From positions 448,722-512,721 of the forward strand of contig NW_019774514.1 in NCBI RefSeq assembly GCF_001039355.2: 64,000 bases of DNA. The letters run 5' to 3'. The first letter of the stretch is position 1, and every line of letters starts with the position of its first letter. Source of the DNA: Lingula anatina (lineage: Eukaryota > Brachiopoda > Lingulata > Lingulida > Lingulidae). The notes under the pieces were generated by a model, which was not told the origin of the DNA, searched no databases, and was given only the letters and a program-made list of their open reading frames with translations. The position numbers and the translations under genes were made by a program. Shown one piece after another: positions 1 to 13,820 of the stretch.

Positions 1-1262
1 AAAAATTCCAGTATATGAAATAATGAAATGTCCCCAATCTACTATTACAAGTTTGTTTAAAAGCTCTATTTAAGTATTGAGAATCAGTTTTGTAAGTTGA
101 AGAATAACGATTATTTCTGTTTTCCTTTTCTGGTGTTAATAAGGGATCAGATGCAGGTTATGGTGACATATGGCGTGTCTGTCCGTGAAAACAGTTTATG
201 GATTATAAATCTGCTAACATTTTTTCTAGGATACGGTATACCTCGATGATTAACAAAAAGGTGTTGAAATCTACAGGAAAATGAAGTTTTACTATGTAAA
301 AGTCTAACACTTACTGTGTGCCTTTAAAGACTGTGGTACTGTTGGTTAATATTGACTTGTCAATTGTTAGGATAAGATCTTGTTCTATCATTTGTAGATA
401 TATTCAACCATTTAACCATTCTCCTACTCATTTATTCCTTGATTAGTAACAGAGTTGAAGTGAATTAAAACATTAATGCCAACTTGTGTTTTGCATTTAC
501 AAGTTTGTAGTTATGATGATATCCACCTTGCATGTTAACTGTGCATTCCTGCAGAGATTAATGGGGAAAATGCTTTCTGTCCAAGGATGTGAAAGATTAA
601 GTGCACATTTTGCAGTTTATTAATATACACTAGTGTGTTGGAAACCGTAATAAAAGAAACTGAGTCCCTCATAATGCTGCTCTCAAAGTGCATTTTGGTT
701 GTGTTTGGTCTGAAAATTCTTTGGCCAGATCACATTATATTGGTGACTTAATATCTTGTGTAGTGTTTGTTTATTGAATACTGTTTTTTTTTAATTTACT
801 TAAATACTATTTTGATGTTTGTATGTGTATACGCATCTGTAGTGTACTGATTTCAGACAGTTTATAACACTTTAGGGAAAATAATCAGTATGAAAATTTT
901 CTTCAGGCTGATCAGTGAGAATTTTTGCACTGCTTGTCAATTCAGCACTATTGATAATCAAACTCCGAATATACCACAAACATACATGATATAATTATCG
1001 TCTTTATCCTAATATATATGTTCATAGTGATTTCTTTTTCAGAATTTATGAATGAAAGAAAAAGCTTATTTGCTTAAAAAGAGGATTCTCATACAACTTG
1101 TTCAAAAAGGAAAAGAGAATATTTTAAACCACAAAAATCCCAATAATTATTTGTTTGACAAATGTATATCACATCTCATGCAATTTGCAGTGTGTTTGCA
1201 ACTTTGTTCATCATGATATGGTTTTATTATTATTATTATTATTATTACTACTACTACTTAAG
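1..1262. other. Intron of PDE8 (upstream of first visible exon)
   Basis: I see no exon on either strand here. The stretch is AT-rich and ends in a short ATT/ACT microsatellite (about 1228-1258) and the acceptor AG at 1261-1262. The PDE8 exons for the N-terminal REC-like and PAS regions must lie to the left of the window. Confidence 0.6.
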
Positions 1263-4200
1263 GGGGACACATCCACAGCAGACGACGGGATTCAGCAGCC
1301 AGGATTCACTCCATGACAATAGAGGCTCCAATCAATAAGGTAAACTTCTCTTGTTCATTCTGTCTCTACAGGTATGTTTCCTTTTCAAATAGTTTACTGT
1401 TGTTACTAGTTGCTGTCACATCTTATGTTTCTTTTACATGTAACAGTTGATAAACTTACTGAAGGTCAGAAGGCTTACATGAAGGGTTATTCTGCTCTAT
1501 TCTTTAGAAATGATCCCTGGAGAGATAAAAGTGCTTAACTTTATAACATTGCTGAGTATAAATCACAGGTGTGATTGAGTTGGCTATTTTAGCACACTAG
1601 AACTATTACCTTGGACACTTCCCCTCAATGACAAACTTAGAGCTGATTATCTCAATCATTTTAAGGTAAAAAAATATGAAAATTTAACACCAGCAAAATG
1701 GTTGATCTTATATTTCCTCTTGAAATTAGTATCTTAATTTGTAATGTTTGCCACTTCCTTTCATTGAGTGGATTAGAGCTGATGGTCTCAATCATTCAAA
1801 AGTAAATGAAATCACCTCCAGACTAAAATTTTAGCAATGGAAAATTTTATAGGTGGTACAGGAGCAAATAGAGTCATTGGCAAACTTCCGCTTCCCATAC
1901 ACATATAACAGTATGTAAGGAAAACATTGACACAGTGTGTGTTTGTGTGTCTGCATGTAACATTTCCTAAAGATAATCTCTTCTTAATGCAAAAATTGCA
2001 GAATTATTTTAAAAAAAATTCATCTCATAGCTTTAACCATCTGCCTGGCATAAACACATTTTGAAATCTGTCAAATTTTCTTCACTTTGTTGATTATGCC
2101 AGTCTGCTCTCTAGTTGTACAATTATCACTCATTAAACATGATGATTTGTTACCCAGGTGATAAATATCATCAATGCTGCACAAGAAAACAGTCCTCTCA
2201 CCGTGGTTCAGGCCTTGGATAAAGTCTTGGAAATCCTACGGACGACTGAGCTGTACTCCCCGCATCTTACATCACAGCAAGTCAGGGAGGAGGATCAGAT
2301 GACTAGCGACTTGGTGGGGGGACTCATGTCGGTCAGTATATCTTAATTTATCCTTATATACATATGTGTGTTTATTTTAGTTTTGTCACAAACTTTTTTA
2401 CATCCATGGGTTACTGTTGTGGGTTGTATTTGCTTACTACAAGTTGTTGATGTGGTACATATGTTTGATATGTATACAGATTGCTGTCTATTTACATTAC
2501 TTATTATTATTATTAATGATTATCATTATCAGAATATTATTGTGGTTAACCTTCAGTGTGATAAAGATATTTTTCAGTGTAGTGTCATCAGTTCATTATC
2601 TTACAAAGAAAAGGCAATTTCCTGGAAATTTCAGCAATTTTAGCTTTATCACCAAAGTTTGCCCATTTCAAATTGAAGAGAAAACTATGATCTGTAAACC
2701 TGTTTTCAGTTTTTTTTTAAATTTTTTATCTTTACTTACACAACTGAAGGTCACCAGTCACCATCTCTGTTATTAAAGTAGCTCAATAATTGGAAAATTG
2801 AAATTAAAAAAAAAAAGGTTCATTACACCATGATTTTGTCAACAGTTTAAAGGTATACCCTTTAGTGAAAAGGGATAGAATTTCTAGGAAAATAGATATT
2901 TTGCTATTTGACAAACACCACTTGTGAAATTTTGAATAATACTAGTATTCGTGCACTAAATGTGATAATTAAGCTGGGCATGGTTTAAATTTTTTCATGA
3001 TGTGGCTAAGCCTATGCACAAAAACCATACCACTGGAAAAAAACATTCACCAAATGAAATGCTTATTTCAGGTGCATGTAAATTTTAATTTATTTTAAAA
3101 TATGATTGAAAGTCTATGTAATGAACAATCCTCAAAGAGCAACATTTTTAATATTTAGATAGGAAATACAGAAAAACCAAACATAAATGAATTTTTTGAT
3201 AAGGTGAAATTTCTTTTAGGGTGATAGTCAGTAGCATGACATACAATGATAAGTTATATATATATATATATAATCAATACATTGTACATAATCAATGTAG
3301 TACATATATAACAGTTGCAATGAAAGTAATGCACGCTGTTGCTTTTTTTATTTTGCACGCTTTCACCACTACTCATTTGCTGCATGTTAAACAATGTGGC
3401 CTGTCTGTCCATGGTCACTGTGCTTCTTGATGCTTCCCAATGTGCTATAACCTGTGCTCTAAAATGGTTGGGGATTAACCTATTTACAGTCACAAGGCTC
3501 TGTAAGATCTGCTGAGCAAGAGGTAGGAATTCTACTGTGATTTTTCTACTACTAGTTTGTTTAGGGGTTAATTGAGAAATCATATGATAAACAGATAATT
3601 TTTTGTTTTGTTAGAATTGGAAAAATGTTAAATTATTGATATTGCTTACAGTACTGGTATGTCATGGTTTACCTTGCTGTAGTCATGTATGGATCATTTT
3701 TTGTGGTACTTGTTTTTAGTATTATAGGCAGGGGGGATGGAATGAACCACCCTTTCTCTAAAGGGAAAACGTCCTCACTGAATCAGAATTTGATATAGGT
3801 TTATTGTTATTGTTATAAAAAGGTTCACTTTTCAGAAAAAGAACCCCCACTCCTTTGAAATTGCCAGCTACGCAGGCTTAGTTTTATCATGTACCAGCAC
3901 ATATTTTGCATTCACATGTATCAATAGGGCAGTCAGCTCTATGTTCCGAAGGTCCACTATTCCTAAGGTTCACTGTTCCAAAAAATGCCCCCCAAATGTT
4001 TTTAAGCTAAGTTTTTTCTGACCACTGAAATCTGGTTTCACTATTCTAAAGGCTAAGGATCTGTTATATTTAAGTTTTTTATTCTGAAAGGTTGATATTT
4101 ATAATGTTTGCTATTCCAAAGACATTATTGTCATGCTGTAGTGTAGAATTAATTGGAAGTCTAATTTTAAGCTTAATCTTTAAAAAATGTCTTATGTCTT

Positions 4201-7200
4201 ATGTTACTAAAATTCTACCCACAATGCCAGAAAAACAGCAATTTGAGGTAATACTCTCTTTAATACACTTAAACACAGCAAATTGCCAAATTATAATAAA
4301 CATATGCTGTTATACTTAATTTTTTGATGGTTAAATTTAACAATCATTCATCTATCACCAAAGAAGTGCACACCAAATTAATGTATATATTTTACATATT
4401 TTCTTTACATTATATTTGAATTCTTTCTGCTACTCTTGAGGCGTATTTTAGAATGGAAAACCTTTGGAACAGGGAACTCTTGGAATATCAGACTTTAGGA
4501 ATAGTGGACCTTCAGAATATATGCTATACATGCTCCCTCAATAGGCATAGGGAATAAATATTTTAGTTAATTAAAGCTTAGGGTTTGCATATTGTAATAT
4601 TTTCAGCAGCAGTCATGAAGTATTTTCTCAAATCAAACATTTGAATAATGCATGAACAATAAATTCTAGAAGAAAAAAACAACAACTTAAAATAACTTCG
4701 CTACAGTATATAGCAAAAGAAAGTTATTTTTACTGTCTCATTATTTGTAATTTGTCCAGAAGTTGATGATATCTGTTAGATCTTATTAAATGATAGGAAT
4801 AAGGCATGGGTGGTAGACACTGACTCCTTATGATATATCCATATTCTCTGTATGTTTAGACACTCTGTGTAAGTAGTCGTAAATTCATGTACTGTAATTT
4901 TTGTTTTTGCAGCAAGGAACAACAAAGAGAAGGATGTCATCCACAGATAAATTTAGTGAGTACTGCATCTATTTGATGGACAATTTGATAAAAACCTTTG
5001 GCAAATATTTCAAGTCCAGAGTCTTTGGATTGCAAGTGTGTGTACTTTATTTTGAGATACTAATTTTAAAAAAATTCCCTGTGCCTGTGGTTGCATTTTT
5101 ATCTCCTTCAAAAATCTGCAACCAGGTCTAAGTCTCAGTTTCACAAAAACTTGATCTCTTCTATAAGCAGCAACATTTCATGGATTCAAGAAAAAAAAAA
5201 GAATTGATATTTATTAGATTGTAGCAGTTATGACTCCATAACTCGTAGTGCCGGCGAAGTGGTTTCCACACAACAGCGTGCAGTCAACCTAGCAGCCAAG
5301 TGCTGTACATGCACTTGCTGTGTGACATCATTCCTGATAATCAGTAAAAAAAAAGTACAAACACTGCACAATATATGAAGACTCAGTCATATAGTAAGGT
5401 GTATACATTTGCTAACACTGGTATGTGTATGCATTAGATAGGGCTGTGTTATATTCCAGGTCACCACAGTCACATTCCTCAGCAGTTGCCTGCCACAATG
5501 CTGTCTCAGGTCCCAGCAGACATCTCCAGACTCCTAGAGACTGAACCCCAGTGGGAGTTCAATATACTGGAACTGGAAAGACTCACTAACAGGAGGTTAG
5601 GAATATATTTCTTACAGTATTTACAAAATCACAGTTTCACTTAATTTATCAAATGTTTTTGTATAATTTTTTTTCATTATTGATTTTATAATTTATTCAT
5701 TTGTTTAATTTTTCTTCTTTTTTTAATTTCAGGCCCTTAGCATATTTGGCAATGAAGACATTCACACGGTTCAATGTTTGTGAATTTCTAAATACCAGTG
5801 AAACCACCATGTGGAACTGGTTGCAGCTTATTGAAGCCAAATATCACAGCAGCAACAAATATCACAACTCCACACATGCTGCCGATGTCATGCAGTCAAC
5901 AGCCTACTTCCTGGAAAGACAAAGAATCAAGGTGATTTGATTTTGATAAACACCCACTGAAGATGACATATATACTCTCCCATATTTAAGTCTGCACCTG
6001 TGACGTGTGTTAAATGTCAGTGGCTGTCCCCTGCACATGATATATTTGAAATAGTCTAACTGTCATTGAGTTAGAATTTTTGACATAAAAATCTAATAGA
6101 ATTGTGTAAAATGTCCAATTCAGACCCAATGTAATTTGCCAACTTTTTTGACTCATGGTAAAAATGTTGCTTGTCCCACACACTGAGCTTTTTTTGTGAA
6201 CTTGTACAGTATGCCAAATGCACAGCTCAAACCTCTGGAGACGGATGTATAGCTAGCTCAATTTATCATTCAGACCTCTTATAGTTCCTGTATTACAGCA
6301 CATTTAAGATGTGAACTTCATCTTTCAGAATATTGTACACTTGTCAACTACACTGCTACCATTGATTAACATTTCAGAGTTTATTTGATCACATGGACGA
6401 AGTGGCATCGCTGATTGCCGCAGTGGTCCATGATGTGGATCACCCTGGGAAAACAAATGCCTTCTTAGTCAATGCTGGCAATGACCTGGCACTTGTCTAC
6501 AATGATCTGTAAGTTCAATACACAAGGGTATTGTAACATGATGCACACATTCATACACACATGAAAAATCATAATTGACACTAAATGTATTATACTTGTA
6601 ACAGTTTCAATTGATAAGTGTACCAGCTTGAATAAATAAACCAATCCATTCAGATATACAATGTAAGTGGGGAGACTTGTGCCTGAGAGATAACAGAAGT
6701 TGCAAAATTGATAAACTAAAATTTTTAAACAATTTGTTGATAATTTGATTTTTTTACCTCATTGTAGAGCCGTCCTGGAAAGCCACCATGTATCTTTGGC
6801 TTTCCGCCTGTCTGCACAGAATGATGACGTCAATATATTTAAGAACTTGGAGAGGTAGGATTTCACTTGAAAAGGGATAGAGCCAAATCTAATAATGTAA
6901 CAAAAGAGCGCAGCTAATGATGATGAGACCTTTACAACAGCTTGTTCATTTGCTTGAAAGATATAGATTGCTTCTAACTTTATCAAGCCCTGGATTGAAG
7001 TAAGATCAAATTTAATATATACATTTAGATAAAGGTTAAATATGTTAACAGCTAGGTTAAAATGTAGAGCTTTTTCATTTTGTTTATTATATTTATTTAT
7101 TTATTTATTTATTTCTCTCTATAGAGATGATTTCCGTGCTATGCGCCAGATGATTATTGACATGGTTCTGGCAACTGAACTCACCAAACATTTTGAGCAT

Positions 7201-9075
7201 TTATCAAAGTTTGTAAACTGTACAAAGCATTTTGTGGAAAAAGAAGAGGAGGATTTCTCACTGGTGGGTATATTGATACACAGTATCTTCAAGGAAGACA
7301 GCTCTGTCTTCACTATCAGTTCCCTTTTTTATGTACAGACACAGATGTGTCTGTACATATAGCCGTCATCTGCGTCTGTCGTCGCCGTCGCCGTCGTTGC
7401 CGTCGTCGCCGTGCACTTTTACCGATAACACGATAAGTGGAAAAATATTTTTTCTTTTGGCTTGAAACTTACAGAACTGATGAATATTCATAATATGCAG
7501 GTCAAGTTCGAATATCAGCATGATCGGGTCACTTATAGGGAATTTATGCTGTTTTTTCACTTTTTTCAGCATATATGCAGCACCGATAACACCATAAATG
7601 GAAAACCATTTNTTTTTTTTTTTGGGTCATTTTATCAGCCAATGATTTTTTGATTATGGTGTATTTGTTAGATATAAAGAAATAATGTCTCAGAAATTAT
7701 AGATTTTGATTATTAACAAGAAAGGGGTTTTATGTTAATGATAATAACCTTACTACCGTTCATGTAGTTACTAAACTACCAACTTGGCTGCAGCACCAAA
7801 TCATTTCAATGTATATTTTTTAATGAATAAAATGCTCATTTTTGTTTTTCAGAATGGGTCTCAAGATGCTCAAACTACATTATCCTTGCCAGAGAACAAA
7901 GCTGTTATCAAGCGTATGATCATCAAATGTTCTGATGTGTCTAACCCAGCCAGGCCATTCTACTTGTGCAAAGAGTGGGCTCTAAGAATAGCAGAAGAAT
8001 ACTTTCAGCAGGTACAAACTTACATTAAAAATATACAAAGTTGACCATCTTGATATGAGTTTTTCTTTTTTTCTTTCTTTCTTTGCCATTAACAATTACA
8101 ATTCTTATGTTTTTTCCCATTGAATTATGCCTTTTTCATTATCGTCCTATTTGTGTTGGTAGTTATCGCCTCTCTTTATTCAAAGGTCAACTGACGTTTC
8201 TCTGCCATTAAGATATCATTTCGCCTTCACTTTTCTTAGAGACCAGACAAAAGACTATGAATGTGAATACCTATAATATTGCTTTAAGTCAGTCTGGACT
8301 ATTTAGTAAAGATAAGAAACAAATGTGATGCATGGACTGCATCTATTTTCAGACTGATGAGGAGAAGTCGCTTGGTCTGCCAGTGGTGATGCCAGTATTT
8401 GATAGGAAAACTTGCAGTATACCTAAGTCACAGATTAGTTTTATTGACTTTTTCATAAATGAGATGTTTGAGGCATGGGATGGTGAGTTTATATTGCTGC
8501 TTACACTTCCGTGGCAGAAAGTGTGTACTGTAAGAACTCTAATGTTTTTTAATATGTGTGAAATTTTGTAAAAATGTTAGAGACAAATGAGATCAGTTAG
8601 TACCAGAGAAGATCTTCTATTCAGAATCTTAGATGAAAAGGGAGGGAGGTACAAGAATTATTTTGTATGATTTAAAACAGTATCTTTGTTTTATAATACA
8701 CCTGCATTATAGGCATGTCATTCAGTTAACTTTTCCCTCCTTTATATATCCTCATATTGATTTTTAAATAATTTCTTGAATTCTGTAGACTTTGCTGATG
8801 TCCCTGACCTGATTGGGTACCTCCAAGAGAACTACAGGTGTTGGCAGACTCAGCAAAAGGAAGAACAGGACAAACAACAGAAGCAGAGCAGCACAGAACA
8901 AGAAGATGGAACAGAAAGTGAACAAACTACAGAAAACGGTGCCAGGGAAGAACAACAGATGAGTAATGGGGATCTGGAATCTACAGGCACAAAGAAAGTT
9001 ACAATAAAAGACAGAGAGCCAGTGGCACAACAAGAAAGCTTGACAGTAGAAGATGTATCAGAAGAGTTATCTTAG
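1263..9075 (+). CDS. PDE8: High-affinity cAMP phosphodiesterase 8 (partial, 5' end outside window)
   Basis: This enzyme hydrolyses cAMP to 5'-AMP. The PDE8 family has a very low Km for cAMP and is insensitive to IBMX. Eleven exons join in phase: 1263-1339, 2158-2331, 4913-4955, 5460-5595, 5733-5931, 6378-6508, 6768-6854, 7125-7263, 7853-8011, 8353-8482 and 8789-9075, giving 519 visible residues. The first exon encodes the linker reading [19 protein letters not shown], close to vertebrate PDE8A/B. The catalytic domain carries both class I metal-binding signatures: HNSTHAADV (exon 5) and HDVDHPG (exon 6). The conserved SQISFIDFF segment is encoded by 8353-8482. Missing are the REC-like and PAS regions, which lie upstream. 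The C-terminus ends in a Gln/Glu/Lys-rich tail of about 75 residues that is longer than I recall for human PDE8. A single N at 7612 lies in an intron. PDE8 rather than PDE4 or PDE7 is supported by the linker and the [17 protein letters not shown] segment. Confidence 0.95.
3726..3884. repeat. MITE-like element, copy 1 (CAGGCC/TAGCCAG termini)
   Basis: This lies in a PDE8 intron. Read on the minus strand it begins AAGCCTGCGTAGCTGGCAAT and ends in a C-rich block plus TGCCTATA. The internal sequence (GGGGGTTC..., CTGAAAAGTG, AACCTTTT) resembles the element at 38191-38356, in the opposite orientation. It has no coding capacity. The boundaries are approximate. Confidence 0.6.
3929..4537. mobile_element. 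Non-autonomous hAT-like element with 8-bp target duplication
   Basis: The octamer TCAATAGG flanks both ends (3921-3928 and 4538-4545), and an 8-bp duplication is typical of hAT transposons. The left end contains TCCGAAGGTCCACTATTCCT. The right end is its inverted, slightly diverged counterpart (AGGAATAGTGGACCTTCAG). The motif TTCC-x-AAGGTTCACTA recurs several times inside each arm. The 609-bp interior has no transposase frame, so it would depend on an enzyme encoded elsewhere. It lies in the PDE8 intron between 2331 and 4913. Confidence 0.65.
7375..7412. repeat. GC-rich GTCGCC simple repeat in PDE8 intron
   Basis: A short run of CGTCGC/CGTTGC units stands out sharply from its AT-rich surroundings. 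The motif 'accgataacac.ataa.tggaaaa' occurs after it near 7420-7445 and again near 7580-7605, so the GC run probably belongs to a dispersed repeat of about 230 bp. There is no gene on it. Confidence 0.5.
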
Positions 9076-12000
9076 CAGCAATGTACACATGGTCCCACAC
9101 AGAGTGTGGAAAAAGATGTATTAAAAACAGATTATGAAAATGTAAAAATGCACTGCGTAAGTTCAAATAGTGTTTGTTATGATTGTGACCAGAGGATGGG
9201 TCACAGAATTGTGTTCACCACGGTGTCTGTATTAACAGATAGAGATAAAAAAAAAATTTATGATTATTTTCTGCATCTTACAGATGACGTATCTGTCTGA
9301 AATATCCAGTAGATATTGTCTTTTTGACAGTTGTTTTAGTTTGGTGTTATTGCACCATAAATCAAACTTGACGGTTTGAGTGTTGGTACCCCCTGTTATG
9401 TATGCCCCTCTAACGTTTCTTTACTCCCCTTCACCTCATTAGTATATAATGTATCTTGGTCAATGTTTACACAGTGTTCTAAAATATTTTTACAGGATGC
9501 AACTTTTTCAAATTGTCTTTAATTTTTTTGCCAAAAAGTTAGGCTTACACATTAAATGTTGAAGCACACTGCACAAAATAGAAACCTCTCAGATGTAATC
9601 AAAGGGTGTGTGCCTTTCTGTGTCTTATGTTACTGAGCAGGTACGCATCGGACATTCTGAGGCACGAACATGTGTGTGTTAATGGTTTAAATTCTAATGC
9701 AAGGCTGTTGCCTGAATTTTGTTCATTCACTGTATGTTGTGATGCAGGTTGTTAGAGGTGTACAGTGAATTATTGGAAAGAAACAAGCAGATGTGTCAAG
9801 TCTTAGCCCCTTTCCAAAAACACTTGATATGTAAACATTCTAGTTTGTAGTTTGAGAATGCACAAATGCTTGTTTATCTAGTATTGATTAGGGAGGGGGG
9901 TTTAGATGATGAGCACGTTGGTAACAGTATTGGATTAATGCACATCCTTTTGGAGAGCAAGTAATTTACACACCATAGATGTTTATGATGTTGCACAGGT
10001 GGTTTGAATATGATCATTATATGAAACAAATATACATTGCACATTGTTCCTGACATTATTTAGTGGATATGGTAATTACTCATAACATTGAATTACTACT
10101 CAAAAGATTCTAAGAAACAAATTCACTGAAAATGTTTCTGTTGGTAATACCAATTCATAAGTTTTGAAAAGCTAGTTGGTTATTTGTCTGGAAGGACATT
10201 TTTTAAATAGCTGAAATGGTTAAACTTGAAATGCACTATAAAAATGAGTGAGGTGGTAAAATTTGAAGTGATTACTGTGACAGGTCAGTATGTTATGGGG
10301 AAGGGCACATTGGCAGGGGTGGGAGGGGGGGGGGTACCAGTAGCCTGCATGAATATCCTGTTTACTGGCAATGAAGATGTTGTCATACAAAGGTTTTGTC
10401 ACATAAAAGCTGTGCTGGCACTGAACGGAGATGTAATTATGGACCTTATTCATCTAGTAATGGAGAACCAGCACGTCTCAACAGGTAGCACATGATGTTT
10501 GACTATCAACTTACTCTTGGTTGTGTGGAATTCTGTAGTATAAATTTGATTTTGCTTTAATAGCTACACATACAAGTATGTATAATATCTATTTATTAGT
10601 TTAAACTACATATACATGTATTATGTATCATATATGTGATATTTTTCTTGCGTATTAAGTATCATTCGTACAAGTTTAATTATTGTGCATTATCACTGAT
10701 GTGCCATTGTATATAAGGTATTTCTGACCTATATATTATACTTGATATTAGTAACTAACACAGAGGACAGTATTCAAGGTGCCTGGTGCACAGTAATAAC
10801 ATTTTAGAGCAAGTTTTCTACTCTAAAAGTTCTTATCACATGGAAAAAGAGTGGAAATACATGTAGCTTTGCTGTTAAACATTATCCTTCATCTTACATG
10901 TACCATAGTTGAGTTTTTAGATAGTTGCATCTCATTGATGATGCAGATACTTGTATCATCTGTTGGTTTTTTCCTATATTTTATCATAATTTGTCACTTT
11001 TTAATAATAAATATGAGATCATTATTAGTAGCAGAGCTTTGAGAGTATTTACTCCATTATTGAATGACCTTTGTGGCATACATGAAAAAAAGAGCTCAAT
11101 TTTAATTATTTTATCACAACTTGCAGGAAAATGAGGACATGTACTCTAAGCAAAAAGAAAAAGATGTGTAACTTACAAATTCATGTGTTATGAATTAAAC
11201 GAAGAATGAGTGTTTGATGTGTAGTAAATGACATAACATTATGATTATAACAAGGCAGGTGTATTTTGCACAATTAAAGAAGAGCCTAAGTTATTGGAGG
11301 CATTCATTTTGAGAATCAAAAGGCAATTTATGTTAACAAAGGATTATGATTTTTACATTTTAAGTATCTTATAGAACATGGATTTCATACTTAATATTTT
11401 TAAATTCAATAACAAACGAAGAATCTTTATTGTAAAATCTTTTTTAGTATGGTAGATAGTCAAGCCTTTGTTTATTGGCAGTCTTACAGTGGATTAGTTT
11501 AGTAAATGCAAAATGAGGCCAAGAATTATAACCAACATCAAACTAGTAAAGTGTTATATTTGTTTGTGTTTCTTCTCATTGGTTCACTAAAACTAGTGCA
11601 GTAAATATTATAATCAAAATGGAAACACTTAGGACAGAGTTTGTAGAGTGTGATATTATTCAGTGCTGTTGTGGTGAAAACCGGATTGTTCATTTCTAAT
11701 GAGCTCTAGGGTTGAAACTTCAAGCAAGTTGTCTTAGTTTCTACTTTAAATTGCAAGTTGTTATGTGTTATAATAAGTGAAGAGTACCAGGTGAATAAAC
11801 TTGGTAGTCAAAACTTTCAGTACTGAATTTTACACTGGCGTTTTGTCTTTATTAATGCCTGAAAATAATCCTCAGTTTTGCATGTATCCTAAAATTTGTG
11901 TAGGCCTAAATAACAGCCATGCACAGCAGAAGAAAAATATTAGCAAGAATTTAGGTCAATCCTAGCTTTGTTTTTCAGATGATTCACATTTGAATTTCCT

Positions 12001-12171
12001 AACCAGTATTTTTCACATTTATTTTAGAAAACTCTTTTAAATAATGAATTAAAATATTAAAACACTTTTACATTCAATTATCTTTTATCCAAGTCATGTA
12101 TTTAAAAAGGGTTAAAAACTTAGAAATATATAATTGTCTTGGGAGAGAGGAGAAACTGAATGTGCCAAATT
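9076..12171. other. Convergent 3' region of PDE8 (+) and SNUPN (-)
   Basis: I found no further exon with convincing homology. The first 225 bases (9076-9300) stay open in the PDE8 frame after its stop (see findings). An AATAAA at 11794-11799 on the plus strand is a candidate PDE8 poly(A) signal, which would give a 2.7-kb 3' UTR. TTTATT at 12018-12023, read on the minus strand, is a candidate signal for SNUPN. A G-run lies near 10321-10333. Confidence 0.4.
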
Positions 12172-13788
12172 TTAAGTATGGTCAACTTCAATTCCATCTT
12201 TCTTTACCAGGTCTATTCCAGTGTTGTCACCCTGTCCTCTCTCGCCTTCCATATTGCCTACATTCTCTATTTCCATCTCCTGATGTTTTTGCTTTGCTCT
12301 CTGGCTCTTTTTCTTTTTGTTATCACCTTCTAAATGACCTGTATTACTTAAAAGAGCCTTTTCTTTGTCTTTCTCATGTCGATCTTTATCTGCTTTGACT
12401 TTTAAAATGTGGTCACTAAATGTTGAATAGCTGCTGGGCTTAGTTTGCATATAAAAAGCTGGCACTTGAATCCCAAGAATTTCAGGAAGCATGTATCCTT
12501 TGAGCCACAAACAGAGAGGAGTGGTACCAAATGTATAACTCGTCCTCTTGTGGTAAAACAGCAGGCCATCCAGCTGAAAGAGTCAAAAGTGATTTCCAGT
12601 TCTCTATTTGTACTGGATAAAATTTTAGATAACAGTAAAAATTTAATGACTATTCAATTTTTTTTTTTTTTTTTTTTTGGGGGGGGGGGGGGTACAAAAA
12701 GGAAATCTTTTCTAAAGAGACTAAAAAAAGGTTTTCTATCACAAGGCATGATGCTTTGATCCTTCTTCAATTTGATCCTTTATCATTACACAGAGATAAT
12801 GAATAGCCTATTTTATCACATTTGCACTTTCTTTCACCATTACAATAATGTCTTAATATAAGCGTGGAGGAATTGCACTTGTGCTCGTACTGTTTAACCC
12901 ATTAATTGATTTCTCAGATATCTCCTTCCACATTATGTGTATCTTACAATGTACTTACTTCAAAGGTTAAGTTCGAGGAGATCACTCTGGAAATAGTTTC
13001 CTTGTCACAAGAATGATAAGGCAAGGGTAGAAAGCAATACTGAAAATAATAAAAGTGTGACAATTAAATTTATTTGCCAAAAAATTACTACAGCACCTAC
13101 ATGTCATGACAGATACTCCTAATTTTTACTTTAATTCAGGAATTTAAAATTTATGTTAATTTTTCTTCACTGATAAATATACACATTTTAAAGCAATGTG
13201 ATTAAAATGTATTGTTTGACAAACAATTTTTACTGATACTGAAATGAAGGCCAACAAGAAGACATACCGAGTTGAGCTTTGATATCTGTGTGACTTCAGG
13301 ATTTTCCTTCACTTTCTCATTGAGCCAAAAGAATCGAAATTCTGTCTAAAAAGAGAAAAAACAAGTTATATTTCTACTGCCCTGTACTGGATGAAAGAAA
13401 AATTGGAACCTTGAACAAAGTGAAAAAAATGCAAAAGCTAGAGACAGAAAAAAAACAATGAGTCTGAACTATGATAATCTAATAAAACATATTTACAAGC
13501 TCCATACCTCAGATTCCATGACTGGGTAACCTGCCCAACACATGATATCAAGGATATAAAAGGTCTTCTGTACCTCACTGTAAATGCAGTCTAGAACTGT
13601 GTATTCTGGGAAAAATTAAATATGACAGACTGTAATGAAATTGAGCATAAATCAAGATTATTTAAGTTGCATGATCTTTTTACATTCTATGAGTAACACA
13701 CATTAAATATATAGCTTAAATGCATATGAAAAAATTTGACAAAAAATTCAAAACCTGGATTTATATCACACCTCCCATTTCATTTCCC

Positions 13789-13820
<32 letters not shown>

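Noticed and set aside
5215-5345. Small hairpin around CAAGTGC-GCACTTG as a microRNA precursor
   Set aside because: The stem is only about ten pairs with a bulge, too short for a precursor.
12659-12692. T18-G12 run as a regulatory or G-quadruplex element
   Set aside because: Homopolymer junctions of this kind are often sequencing-sensitive, and there is nothing else to support a function.
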